A stretch of 64,000 nt of DNA from the NCBI RefSeq assembly GCF_025716945.1, contig NZ_JAOVZT010000001.1, forward strand, positions 124,001 to 188,000. The letters are read 5' to 3'. This DNA is from Geodermatophilus sp. YIM 151500 (lineage in GTDB: Bacteria > Actinomycetota > Actinomycetes > Mycobacteriales > Geodermatophilaceae). Position 1 is the first letter of the stretch. Each line of letters starts with the position of its first letter. The notes under the pieces are model-generated. The model ran no database searches, was not told the DNA's origin, and saw only the letters and a program-made list of their open reading frames with translations. A program made the position numbers and the translations under genes. Below, piece by piece: positions 1 through 8,195 of the stretch.

Positions 1-227
1 TGGTGGACGACGCCGGCCCGGGCATCCCCGTCCAGGAGCGGAGCCGGGTCTTCGAGCGGTTCGCCCGCGGCAGCGGCAGCATCCGGGTCAGCTCCGAGGG
101 CAGCGGGCTGGGGCTGTCGCTGGTGCAGCGGCACCTGCAGCTGATGCACGGCGAGGTCGCCGTCGAGGACAGCCCGCAGGGCGGCGCGCGGTTCGTCGTC
201 CGGCTGCTCGTCGTGGAGGCCGACTGA
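1..227 (+). CDS. Sensor histidine kinase, C-terminal fragment (partial)
   Basis: The reading frame is open from the window edge, so only the last ~75 residues are present. They carry the end of a HATPase_c domain: the G1 box DDAGPGIP, the F-box FERFARG and the G2 box GSGLGLSLVQRH, then a short tail. This is the ATP-binding half of a membrane or cytosolic two-component kinase; the sensor part and H-box are outside the window, so the stimulus is unknown. The stop overlaps the ATG of the following lipoprotein gene (TGATG), so the two are probably translated together, as in actinobacterial kinase-GerMN lipoprotein pairs. Confidence 0.9.
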   Translation, partial: VDDAGPGIPVQERSRVFERFARGSGSIRVSSEGSGLGLSLVQRHLQLMHGEVAVEDSPQGGARFVVRLLVVEAD

Positions 228-919
228 TGCGCCGGGCCGGGGGCCGGCGGGTCCTGCTCGCGCTGCTGCTGGCGGCGGCCGGCTGCGGCGTGGACCCCGA
301 GCAGGCCCCGGAGGAGATCCAGGTCAGCGCCGTGCCCGACGCCCGGCCGGCACCCGACGGCGCGGCCGGGGGTTCCGAGGTGACGCTGTTCTTCGTCCGC
401 GGGTCGCGGCTGGAGCCGGTCCAGCGGCCGGCCGACCGGGTCGACCGCGAGACCGCGCTCGAGCTGCTGGCCGACGGCCCGACGCCCGCCGAGGTGGCCG
501 CGGGGCTGCGCACGGCGCTGCTCCCCCAGCCCCTCGTGCCCCAGCCGCCCGCCACCGGCGCGGACGCGGTCACGGTGGTGGTCAGCCGGGAGTTCACCGG
601 GGTCGCGGGCGGCGACCAGATGCGCGCGGTCGCCCAGGTCGTCTTCACGGTCACCGAGCTGTCCGGGCCGGAGCAGGTGCGCTTCGCCACCGCCGACGGG
701 CCCGTGGAGGTGCCCACCGACCAGGGGCTCACCGTCGTCCCCGTCGACCGGGACGACTACGCGTCGGTCGCGCCCGTGCCCGCGGCGGCTGCCGCCCCGG
801 TCCCGGGCGACGCCGCCGACGCCGGCCCCCCGCCGCCGGCCGCCCCGCCGGCTGCGCCGGGGTCGACCGGCGGACGCCGGCCCGCGCGGGTGCACAGCCG
901 GCCCGGCAGCCCGGCGTGA
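227..919 (+). CDS. GerMN-domain lipoprotein
   Basis: A 230-residue predicted lipoprotein. The N-terminus is a lipoprotein signal: basic MRRAGGRR, hydrophobic LLALLLAAAG and a lipobox ending at Cys20, so the mature protein should be anchored on the outer face of the membrane. Residues ~45-175 (from VTLFFVRGSRL to GLTVVPVD) fit the GerMN fold found in GerM and in the N-terminal part of LpqB. The last ~50 residues are Pro/Ala-rich and probably disordered. It overlaps the kinase gene by one base and the next gene by four (GTGA), suggesting one operon. A role in modulating the kinase, as LpqB does for MtrB, is inference. Confidence 0.8.
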   Translation: MRRAGGRRVLLALLLAAAGCGVDPEQAPEEIQVSAVPDARPAPDGAAGGSEVTLFFVRGSRLEPVQRPADRVDRETALELLADGPTPAEVAAGLRTALLPQPLVPQPPATGADAVTVVVSREFTGVAGGDQMRAVAQVVFTVTELSGPEQVRFATADGPVEVPTDQGLTVVPVDRDDYASVAPVPAAAAAPVPGDAADAGPPPPAAPPAAPGSTGGRRPARVHSRPGSPA

Positions 920-2325
920 CCGGCCGGCCCGGCACCCCGCCGGTCCTGTGGCTCCGGATCCGCAGCGCCCTCTGGCCCATCCCGCTGCTCGCGGTGGCCA
1001 CGGCGGTGGGCCTGGGCATCCTCCTGCCCGAGCTCGACGGCGTCCTCGTCGGCCCCGACGGCCATCCGCTCGACTTCGTCTTCGGCGGCGGCCCGTCCGC
1101 CGCGCGCGACCTGCTGGCCGCGATCGCCGGCTCCCTCATCTCGGTCACCGGCCTGGTCTTCTCGCTGACCGTGGTCAGCCTCCAGCTGGCCAGCAGCCAG
1201 TACTCGCCCCGGCTGCTGCAGACCTTCGTCAGCGATCCCGTCGTCCAGGCGACGCTGGCGACGCTGGTGGCGACCTTCGTCTACGCCCTCACGGTGCTCC
1301 GCACCGTGCGGACCGAGAGCGCCACCGAGGGCGAGAGCGCCTTCGTCCCGCGCCTGGCGATCACCGTCGCGTACGCGCTGTCGCTGGCCAGCGTCTCGGC
1401 GCTCGTGTACTTCCTCGGCCACCTGGCGCGGTCGCTGCGGGTGGAGGACATGCTGCGCGACGTCCACGACGAGGCCCGCGAGGTCCTCGCCCGCGAGCGG
1501 CCCGGGGACGACGGTCCCCGGCCCGGCCCGTCGGCGTCCGCGTTGCCGGAGGGTCCCCCGACCGTCGTCTGCAGCACCGGCAGCGGCTTCCTCACCGACG
1601 TCGACGAGCCGGACCTCGTCGGCGCGGCCGCCCGGGCCGGTGCCGTCGTGCAGCTGACCGCGCGCATCGGTGACTCGGTGACCGTGGGCGTGCCCGTGGC
1701 GCACGTGTGGTGGCCGGGCACCACGGACGGCGCCGCGGGGGGCACCGCCGACGACACCACGGACCACGCCGCCGGCGACGGCGCGCGGGAGCAGGTCGTG
1801 CGGGCGGTGCAGCGGGCGGCGCGGCTGGGCTTCGAGCGGTCGACCGACCGCGACGTGGCGTACAGCCTGCGCAAGGTCGTCGACATCGCCGTCCGCGCCC
1901 TCTCCCCCGGCATCAACGACCCGACGACCGCGGTGCACGCGCTGTCGCACCTGTCGGCCATGCTCGGCGACCTGCTGGCGGACCCGCTGCGCCCCGTGGA
2001 GCGGTACGACGACGACGGCGTGCTGCGCCTGGTCGTCCCCCGCTGGGACGCCGGTGCACTGCTCGATCTGGCGCTGGAGGAACCGCTGCAGTTCGCCCCC
2101 GGCCAGCCGGCCGTCCTGCGGCGGCTGGCCGCGCTGCTCCGCGAGCTGGCCTGGCGGGCGCCGCGCGGGTCGGTGGACACCCGGCTGCTGGCGCTCCTCG
2201 ACCGGGTGTGCGAGACCGCCCGCGACTCGACCGCCCTCCCCCTCGGTGAGCTGGACGGGTGGCGGCACCGCCTGACCGAGGCGCTGGCCGGCCGGTGGGC
2301 GCCCGAACCACCGGCGCGGAGGTGA
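916..2325 (+). CDS. DUF2254 family membrane protein
   Basis: A 469-residue protein of the DUF2254 family. Four hydrophobic segments occupy roughly residues 12-40, 68-90, 112-130 and 150-172, separated by conserved DUF2254 stretches such as VSLQLASSQYSPRLL. The C-terminal ~270 residues are cytosolic and include the family motif around ALSPGINDPTTA. The GTG start overlaps the preceding stop (GTGA). The function of the family is not established; its members are inner-membrane proteins with a soluble tail. The run after the gene (2326-2516) holds an inverted repeat listed separately. Confidence 0.85.
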   Translation: MTGRPGTPPVLWLRIRSALWPIPLLAVATAVGLGILLPELDGVLVGPDGHPLDFVFGGGPSAARDLLAAIAGSLISVTGLVFSLTVVSLQLASSQYSPRLLQTFVSDPVVQATLATLVATFVYALTVLRTVRTESATEGESAFVPRLAITVAYALSLASVSALVYFLGHLARSLRVEDMLRDVHDEAREVLARERPGDDGPRPGPSASALPEGPPTVVCSTGSGFLTDVDEPDLVGAAARAGAVVQLTARIGDSVTVGVPVAHVWWPGTTDGAAGGTADDTTDHAAGDGAREQVVRAVQRAARLGFERSTDRDVAYSLRKVVDIAVRALSPGINDPTTAVHALSHLSAMLGDLLADPLRPVERYDDDGVLRLVVPRWDAGALLDLALEEPLQFAPGQPAVLRRLAALLRELAWRAPRGSVDTRLLALLDRVCETARDSTALPLGELDGWRHRLTEALAGRWAPEPPARR

Positions 2326-2420
2326 GCCTCCTCGCACACCCCGGACCACCCCGGGAGCGGCGGGGCCGAGGTCACGCCCGCCCCGGGCGGAGGGTCGCCG
2401 GGACACGTCCGCGGCCGGTA

Positions 2421-2436
2421 GCTACTGGCGAGTAGC
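2421..2436. promoter_or_regulatory. Inverted repeat upstream of acyl-CoA dehydrogenase operon
   Basis: GCTACT-GGCG-AGTAGC is a perfect 6-bp inverted repeat with a 4-bp spacer, 80 bp before the first acyl-CoA dehydrogenase start. Its size and symmetry suit a TetR-type operator, a common control for fatty-acyl degradation genes in actinobacteria. No regulator gene lies next to it, so the cognate protein is unknown. Confidence 0.5.
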
Positions 2437-2516
2437 GGATGTGGCATCGTCCGCGGAGTACGACACCGAGTCGGCGGCGCGTCCCTCCGGACGACGCCGC
2501 CGGGGGAAGAGGTCCG

Positions 2517-3692
2517 ATGCGGTTGCAGCTGTCACCGGAGACGGCGGCCTTCCGGGAGGAGATGCGCACCTTCTTCACGACGCAGGTGCCGCAGGAGATC
2601 CGCGACACGGTCGCGGCCCGGCGCCACCTCACCCGGGACCAGTACGTCGAGACCCAGCGCGTCCTCAACGCCGCCGGCCTCGCCGTGCCGCACTGGCCGC
2701 GGGAGTGGGGCGGCCGTGGCTGGACGCCGCTGCAGCGGCACATCTGGCACGAGGAGATGCAGCTGGCCTGCGTGCCGCCGCCGCTGGCGTTCAACGTCAG
2801 CATGGTGGGCCCGGTGATCGCGGCGTTCGGGTCGCAGGAGCAGAAGGAGCGGTTCCTCCCGCCCACGGCCAACCTCGACATCTGGTGGTGCCAGGGCTTC
2901 TCCGAGCCCGACGCCGGCTCCGACCTCGCCTCGCTGCGCACCAGCGCCGTCCGCGACGGCGGCGACTGGGTGGTCAACGGGCAGAAGACCTGGACGACGC
3001 TGGGGCAGTACGCCGACTGGATCTTCTGCCTGGTCCGCACCGACCCGACGGCCGAGAAGAAGCAGCGCGGCATCTCCTTCCTGCTCGTCCCGATGGACGC
3101 CCCCGGCGTCACGCTGAGGCCGATCGAGCTCATCGACGGCGGGCACGAGGTCAACGAGGTCTTCTTCGAGGACGTCCGGGTGCCCGCCGAGAACCTGGTC
3201 GGCGAGGAGAACCGGGGCTGGGACTACGCCAAGTTCCTGCTGGGCAACGAGCGGGTCGGGGTGGCACCGGTCGGCTACACCAAGCGGCTGCTGGCCCAGG
3301 CCAAGCGGCACGCCGCCGAGGTCGAGGTCGATGGGGAGCCGCTGGCGCGGGACCCGCTGCTGGCCGCCCGCATCGCCGAGCTGGAGAACGAGCTGCTCGC
3401 GCTGGAGCTGACCGCGCTGCGGGTGGTGGCGCACTCCGCCGACGGCAAGCCGCACCCCGCGTCGTCGGTGCTCAAGCTGCGCGGCACCGAGCTGCAGCAG
3501 GCGGCGACCGAGCTGGTCGTCGACATCGCGGGGCCGCTGGCGGTGGCCTCCGGTGCCGGCGAGGGCTCCGAGGTGCCCGAGTGGGCGCGGGTGGCCACCC
3601 CGTCGTACCTCAACTACCGCAAGGCCTCCATCTACGGGGGCTCCAACGAGGTGCAGCGCACCATCATCGCCGGTTCGATCCTGGGGTTGTGA
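2517..3692 (+). CDS. Acyl-CoA dehydrogenase, first subunit
   Basis: A 391-residue flavoprotein of the acyl-CoA dehydrogenase (FadE) family, catalysing alpha,beta-desaturation of an acyl-CoA with transfer of electrons to ETF. Visible features are the N-terminal helical domain (LSPETAAFREEMRTFF), the flavin/substrate loop WWCQGFSEPDAGSDLAS and QKTWTT, the ERVGVAPVGY helix and the C-terminal IYGGSNEVQRTIIAG. The position that is a catalytic Glu in MCAD-type enzymes (YEGT) is Gly here, so the base must come from another site, as in IVD-like or heteromeric enzymes. I chose ATG 2517 because homology begins there; an ATG at 2439 only adds unlike sequence. It is coupled to a second dehydrogenase. Confidence 0.9.
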   Translation: MRLQLSPETAAFREEMRTFFTTQVPQEIRDTVAARRHLTRDQYVETQRVLNAAGLAVPHWPREWGGRGWTPLQRHIWHEEMQLACVPPPLAFNVSMVGPVIAAFGSQEQKERFLPPTANLDIWWCQGFSEPDAGSDLASLRTSAVRDGGDWVVNGQKTWTTLGQYADWIFCLVRTDPTAEKKQRGISFLLVPMDAPGVTLRPIELIDGGHEVNEVFFEDVRVPAENLVGEENRGWDYAKFLLGNERVGVAPVGYTKRLLAQAKRHAAEVEVDGEPLARDPLLAARIAELENELLALELTALRVVAHSADGKPHPASSVLKLRGTELQQAATELVVDIAGPLAVASGAGEGSEVPEWARVATPSYLNYRKASIYGGSNEVQRTIIAGSILGL

Positions 3693-3699
3693 GGAACGC

Positions 3700-4857
3700 G
3701 TGGACTTCGACTACGACGACGAACAGGCCGCGCTGCGCGAGGCCGTGAGCGGCCTGCTCGGCCGGGCCTACACCGGCGAGCACCGGCGCACGGTCACCGC
3801 GGCCGAGCCCGGCTTCGACGAGAAGACCTGGGCGCGGCTGGCCGAGATGGGCGTCCTGGGCCTGCCCTTCGCCGAGGACGACGGCGGGATGGGCGCCGGC
3901 CCGGTCGAGGTGGCCATCGTGGCCGAGGAGATCGGCCGGGTCCTCGCGCCCGAGCCGTTCGTCGAGGTCGTCGTGCTGGCCGGTGGCCTGGTCGCGGCCG
4001 TGGGAACCCCGGCGCAGCGCGGCGAGGTGCTGGCGGCGATCGCCGAGGGCGGCTGCGTGGCCGCCGTCGCGCACGCCGAGCCGGGAACCCGGTGGTCGCC
4101 GTCGGCCCGCGACGTGCGGGCCACGCGCGACGGTGACGGGTGGCGGCTCGCCGGCGTCAAGGAGCCGGTCGTGCAGGGGGCGCGCGCCGACCTGCTGGTC
4201 GTCAGCGCGGTGCTGCCCGGCGGTGGCACGGGTCTGTTCCTCGTCCGCCCGGACGCCGAGGGGCCGGCCCGCACCGGCTACCGCACCCACGACGGGGGCC
4301 GGGCGGCACGGATCGAGCTCACCGGCACGCCGGCCGAGCTGCTGGGCGACGACGCGGACGCCGACCGGACGGCCGCGGTGGAACGGGCGCAGGCCGAGGC
4401 CCGGATCGCCTACGGCCACGAGGCGGTCGGGGCGATGGACACCGCGCTGCGGACCACGGCGCAGTACCTGAGGACGCGCAAGCAGTTCGGCGTCCCGCTG
4501 GCCCGGTTCCAGTCGCTGACCTTCCGGACCGCCGACATGTACGTGTCGCTGGAGCTGGCCCGCAGCACCGCCTTGTGGGCGACGCTGGTGCAGGACGCCG
4601 GGGGCGACGTCGTCCGGGCCGCCGACCGCGCCCGGCTGCAGACGAGCCGGGCGGGCCGGCACATCGGTCACGAGGCGATCCAGCTGCACGGCGGCATCGG
4701 CATGACCGCCGAGTACACGATCGGTCACTACACGAGCCGGCTGACGGCCATCGACCACCTGCTGGGCGACGGCGACTTCGCGCTCGCGCGACTGGCGGCC
4801 GTCACCGGCGGCTACGAGACCGTCGACCCCCTGGGCGCCCCCTACACCGGCGGGTAG
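3700..4857 (+). CDS. Acyl-CoA dehydrogenase, second subunit
   Basis: A 385-residue acyl-CoA dehydrogenase-like protein, more divergent than its partner. It starts at GTG 3700 behind a GAGG that overlaps the upstream stop. The helical N-terminus (DFDYDDEQAALREAV), a weak middle beta domain and the C-terminal QLHGGIGMTAEYTIGHY are visible. The middle domain lacks the clear substrate/flavin loops seen in the first subunit. Adjacent unequal acyl-CoA dehydrogenase genes in actinobacteria often form alpha2beta2 heterotetramers, the FadE/ChsE type acting on steroid side chains. I infer the same here, but the substrate cannot be read from sequence. Confidence 0.88.
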   Translation: MDFDYDDEQAALREAVSGLLGRAYTGEHRRTVTAAEPGFDEKTWARLAEMGVLGLPFAEDDGGMGAGPVEVAIVAEEIGRVLAPEPFVEVVVLAGGLVAAVGTPAQRGEVLAAIAEGGCVAAVAHAEPGTRWSPSARDVRATRDGDGWRLAGVKEPVVQGARADLLVVSAVLPGGGTGLFLVRPDAEGPARTGYRTHDGGRAARIELTGTPAELLGDDADADRTAAVERAQAEARIAYGHEAVGAMDTALRTTAQYLRTRKQFGVPLARFQSLTFRTADMYVSLELARSTALWATLVQDAGGDVVRAADRARLQTSRAGRHIGHEAIQLHGGIGMTAEYTIGHYTSRLTAIDHLLGDGDFALARLAAVTGGYETVDPLGAPYTGG

Positions 4858-4870
4858 CGAGGCACGACGG

Positions 4871-4929
4871 CCCACCTGCAGGGTCCCGCCGCGAGCGTGC
4901 GAGTGGCGGGGGGCAGGTGGGTCCTTTCT
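4871..4929. terminator. Bidirectional hairpin terminator
   Basis: An outer stem pairs CCCACCTGC (4871-4879) with GCAGGTGGG (4913-4921), an inner CCCGCC pairs with GGCGGG, and the plus strand continues into TCCTTTCTC. It lies exactly between two convergent genes, the acyl-CoA dehydrogenase and the HDOD gene. Confidence 0.7.
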
Positions 4930-5795
4930 CAGTCGCCGAGGATGGCCCGGCGGAGCTCCTCGGCCTCGGCGCGCACCTGGTAGAGCACCGGCGGGAGATC
5001 CTCGTCCCGCAGCCGGCCGCAGGAGAGCGGTCCGATGGGCAGGGGCTCGTAGCCGGGCTGGGTGAGCCGGGCGGCGGCCTCGAAGCACACCCGCAGCAGG
5101 CCCCCCTCCACCGAGGCCGGGTCGTCCATGCGCTGCATGGGCGCGACCATGCTGTGCGGGAAGCCCCAGGTCTCCAGGGCCACCGCGGTGAGCCGGACGG
5201 CGGAGATGCCGTACCGGCGCACCTCGGCGGCGCGCCGTCCGGCCGCGGTCGGCTGGGCCGCGACCAGCTCGCCGTAACCCTCGGGGTCGTCGTGGTGCAG
5301 CAGGGCGGCGCCGAGCTGGGCGAGCAGCCCGAGGCACAGCGCGTCCGCCGGGCGCTCGCCGAACCGGGTGGCCAGGGTGGAGGCGGTCAGCGCCAGGGTG
5401 GTGGTGACCGTCCAGAAGTCCTCGGGCAGCCGCGACTCGTCGTCGAGGTCGGTCAGCGCCACCGTGGCCATCGTGCGCACCGTCGTGAAGCCGACGACGG
5501 TCACCGCGAACTGCAGCGAGGTCACCCGCCCGCGCATGCCGAAGTAGGCGGAGTTCGCCAGCTTCATGACCCGCCCGGCCAGCGCGACGTCGGAGGCCAG
5601 GATCCGCGAGAGCTCCCGGGCGCTGGCGTCGTCGGAGTTGGCGGCCGACACGACCTGCGCGGCGACGGGCTTCTGCGCGGCCATCGTGTCGATGCTGGCC
5701 AGGACCCGCTCGATGTCGAACGACGGGGCGCTGGTCACGGGCACGGGAGGTCCTCCGGCGGTGTCGACGGGTGCGGGGAAGGGCGGAGCGGTCAT
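4929..5795 (-). CDS. HDOD-domain protein
   Basis: A 288-residue protein with an HDOD domain over about residues 25-225, including VLASIDTMAAQKPVAAQVV and LASDVALAGRVMKLANSAYFG. HDOD domains resemble the HD phosphohydrolase fold but usually lack the metal ligands and act in signalling, often beside cyclic-di-GMP enzymes. The ATG at 5795 overlaps the stop of the GGDEF-EAL gene (ATGA), so this protein is very likely made together with it and may be part of the same output path. Its exact role is unknown. The longer open frame upstream of 5795 is antisense noise. Confidence 0.85.
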   Translation of the reverse strand: MTAPPFPAPVDTAGGPPVPVTSAPSFDIERVLASIDTMAAQKPVAAQVVSAANSDDASARELSRILASDVALAGRVMKLANSAYFGMRGRVTSLQFAVTVVGFTTVRTMATVALTDLDDESRLPEDFWTVTTTLALTASTLATRFGERPADALCLGLLAQLGAALLHHDDPEGYGELVAAQPTAAGRRAAEVRRYGISAVRLTAVALETWGFPHSMVAPMQRMDDPASVEGGLLRVCFEAAARLTQPGYEPLPIGPLSCGRLRDEDLPPVLYQVRAEAEELRRAILGD

Positions 5796-7867
5796 CCCGC
5801 CACCAGCCGGTCGGCGAAGAAGATCCCGGCGTCCCCGCCGCCCATCGGGCGGGCGAGGGCGAAGCCCTGCAGGAAGTCCACGCCCAGCCGGTCCAGCTCG
5901 GCGGCCTGGGCGTCGGTCTCCACGCCCTCGGCGACGGTGCACAGGTCCAGGCTGCGGGCCAGCGCGATGACCGCGGTGGCGATCTCGGCGTGCCCGTCGG
6001 CCAGCTCCGCGACGAACGAGCGGTCGACCTTGAGGCAGTCGACCGGCAGGTGTCGCAGGTAGGCCAGCGACGAGTAGCCGGTGCCGAAGTCGTCGATGGC
6101 CAGCTCCGCGCCGAGCGCGCGCAGCTCGTCGAGCACCCGGCGGGCCAGCAGCGGGTCCTTCATGAGCGCCGACTCGGTGATCTCGACCTGCAGCCGGGCG
6201 GGAGCGAGCGCGTGCCGGTGCAGCGTCGCGGCGACCGCCTCGGGCAGCTGCTCGTCCAGCTGGAGGGCCGAGACGTTGACGTTGACGCGGGCGGGCGCGG
6301 CCGCACCCAGCAGCCGGTCCCACTCGGCCAGCTGGCGGCAGCTCTCGTCGAGCACGAGCGCCCCCAGTCCGCCGATGAGGCCGCTCTCCTCGGCCAGCGC
6401 CACGAAGGTCGCCGGGCTGACCGGGCCCCGCTGGGGGTGGGTCCAGCGGGCCAGCGACTCGACCGCCACCGGGCGGCCGCCGCGCACGGCGAAGATGGGC
6501 TGGTAGGAGAAGCCGATGTCGCGCCGGTCGATGGCGTCGCGCAGGTCCGCGACCAGGCGCAGCTTGTCGCGCGCCTCGGCCCGCCCCTGCTGGTCCAGCA
6601 CGGTGATCCGGGCCTTGCCGCCGGCCTTCGCCTGGTACATGGCGATGTCGCAGTCGCGGACGAGCTCCTCCGCGGCCACGTGGTCGGCGGTCTGCACGGT
6701 GACCCCGACGCTGGCGTGCGGCCGGATGTCCACCCCGCCGAGCCGCACCGGCCGGGCGAGGTCGCCGACGATCCGCTCGGCCAGCGCGACCGCGTCCGGC
6801 TCGGTCACGTCCTCGCAGATCACGACGAACTCGTCGCCGCCGAACCGGGCGACCAGGTCACCGGGGCGCACGGTCGCGCGCAGCCGCGCCGCCACCTCGG
6901 TCAGCAGCTCGTCGCCGGCGGCGTGGCCGAGCGAGTCGTTGACGACCTTGAAGTTGTCGAGGTCGAGGAACAGGCAGGCGAGGCCGCTGGCGCCGGGGAC
7001 GAAGCGGGCGGCGACGTGGTCGGCGAGCCGGGTGCGGTTGGGCAGCCCGGTCAGCGGGTCGTGGGTGGCCTGGTGGGCCAGCCGCTCCTCGAAGGCGAGC
7101 CGTTCGGTGACGTCCTCGATGGTTCCGACGAATCCCGCGCCGATGCCGGGGGTGAACACGTGCGCGAAGCGGATGACCGTCGTCCGGACGGTGCCGTCGT
7201 CCCGCACGAGCCGGGTGCGGGTCTCGGCGTCGTCCCCCTCGAGCGCGTCGGCGACCCGCTCGATCAGCTCGTCGAGGTCGTCGGGGTGGACGCAGGCCAT
7301 CCAGCCGGTGCCGAGCAGTTGCTCGGCCTGCAGCCCGACCAGGCCGCAGAACGCGTCGTTGACGTGGGAGAGCCGCATCCCCTGCTCGGAGAGCAGCGTC
7401 GGGACCGGCGACCGCTCGGTGAGCGTGGTGAAGCGGCGCTCGTGCGCGTCGGCGGTCGCGCGCAGCGCCCGCTCCGAGGCGTTCGCCTCGGCCGGGGTCA
7501 CGCGCAGGGTCCACATCCGCCCGGACGGCGACGGGCTGGCGACGACGGCGGACTCGACCAGCGCGCCGCTGGCGGTGCGGACCGGCAGGCTCATCCGCGC
7601 CGACCGCGCACGACGGAGCAGCAGGGTGAGCTCACCGCCGCGCAGCGTCGGGAACAGCTGCCGCACCGGCAGCCGGCGCAGGTCCTCGAGGGCGTAGCCG
7701 AGCAGGCCTACGGCACCCTCGTTGCCCCAGCACAGCCGGGGGTCCCCGCCGGCGGTCTCGGCCACGAGGATGGCCATCGAGTCGCTCACCGAGGCGCTGT
7801 GGAAGACGGAGGAGACGATGTCGGCCGGCACGCACTCCTCGAGCGGTGCTCCGGGCGCTGCGGTCAC
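5792..7867 (-). CDS. PAS-GGDEF-EAL cyclic-di-GMP enzyme
   Basis: A 691-residue cytosolic protein with an N-terminal PAS-like region (~15-125), a second PAS (~145-260), a GGDEF domain (~265-430) and an EAL domain (~440-690). The GGDEF motif is intact (343-347) and an RxxD inhibitory site, RPGD, stands five residues before it, so diguanylate cyclase activity with product inhibition is expected. The EAL signature reads ESL (470-472), but DDFGTG (592-597), the Asn in NVNVSA, the Glu in EITESA and the Lys in LKVDRSF remain, so phosphodiesterase activity is also possible. There are no membrane segments; the PAS ligand is unknown. Confidence 0.93.
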   Translation of the reverse strand: MTAAPGAPLEECVPADIVSSVFHSASVSDSMAILVAETAGGDPRLCWGNEGAVGLLGYALEDLRRLPVRQLFPTLRGGELTLLLRRARSARMSLPVRTASGALVESAVVASPSPSGRMWTLRVTPAEANASERALRATADAHERRFTTLTERSPVPTLLSEQGMRLSHVNDAFCGLVGLQAEQLLGTGWMACVHPDDLDELIERVADALEGDDAETRTRLVRDDGTVRTTVIRFAHVFTPGIGAGFVGTIEDVTERLAFEERLAHQATHDPLTGLPNRTRLADHVAARFVPGASGLACLFLDLDNFKVVNDSLGHAAGDELLTEVAARLRATVRPGDLVARFGGDEFVVICEDVTEPDAVALAERIVGDLARPVRLGGVDIRPHASVGVTVQTADHVAAEELVRDCDIAMYQAKAGGKARITVLDQQGRAEARDKLRLVADLRDAIDRRDIGFSYQPIFAVRGGRPVAVESLARWTHPQRGPVSPATFVALAEESGLIGGLGALVLDESCRQLAEWDRLLGAAAPARVNVNVSALQLDEQLPEAVAATLHRHALAPARLQVEITESALMKDPLLARRVLDELRALGAELAIDDFGTGYSSLAYLRHLPVDCLKVDRSFVAELADGHAEIATAVIALARSLDLCTVAEGVETDAQAAELDRLGVDFLQGFALARPMGGGDAGIFFADRLVAG

Positions 7868-8195
7868 GGTCCTCCCTCCGCGGCGGATCGGTCGGTGCCC
7901 GGGCCTTCACCCGGACGGCTGACGGGATCTTCGGTCGCGCGAGGGGTGACCTGTCCTCCGCCCGGGCGCTCCGTCATCCGAAGGGGGGATCGCCGGAGGC
8001 TCCCCGCCTCCGGCGGGAAGTGGTCCCGGTCACCGTCGCGGGGGTTCCAGGCCGCCTCCGTGCTCGATAGGCTGGTCGGACGCCGAGCCGTAGCAGCGCG
8101 GTTCGCATCCGACCTCCGCCCGGGCCCGGCGCCGTCCGCGCACCGCCCGCGGCGCTCTTCGCGAGCCTTCCCCGCCACCTCCGGAGCCGCCTCCG
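7868..8195. promoter_or_regulatory. Divergent intergenic region with hairpin
   Basis: This 328-bp gap separates the divergent GGDEF-EAL and MEDS genes and must hold both promoters. A perfect 10-bp inverted repeat (7991-8000 with 8006-8015, loop TCCCC) sits near its centre. As no gene ends here, it is more likely a regulatory element or mRNA-leader hairpin than a terminator. I cannot name a regulator. Confidence 0.45.

Noticed and set aside
757-2406. Long minus-strand reading frame opposite the DUF2254 gene
   Set aside because: It is Arg/Gly/Pro-rich without any domain; such frames are a by-product of GC-rich third positions on the other strand.
2439-2516. Earlier ATG for the first acyl-CoA dehydrogenase
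   Set aside because: It adds 26 Arg/Pro-rich residues that do not fit the family, and it would place the start near the operator.
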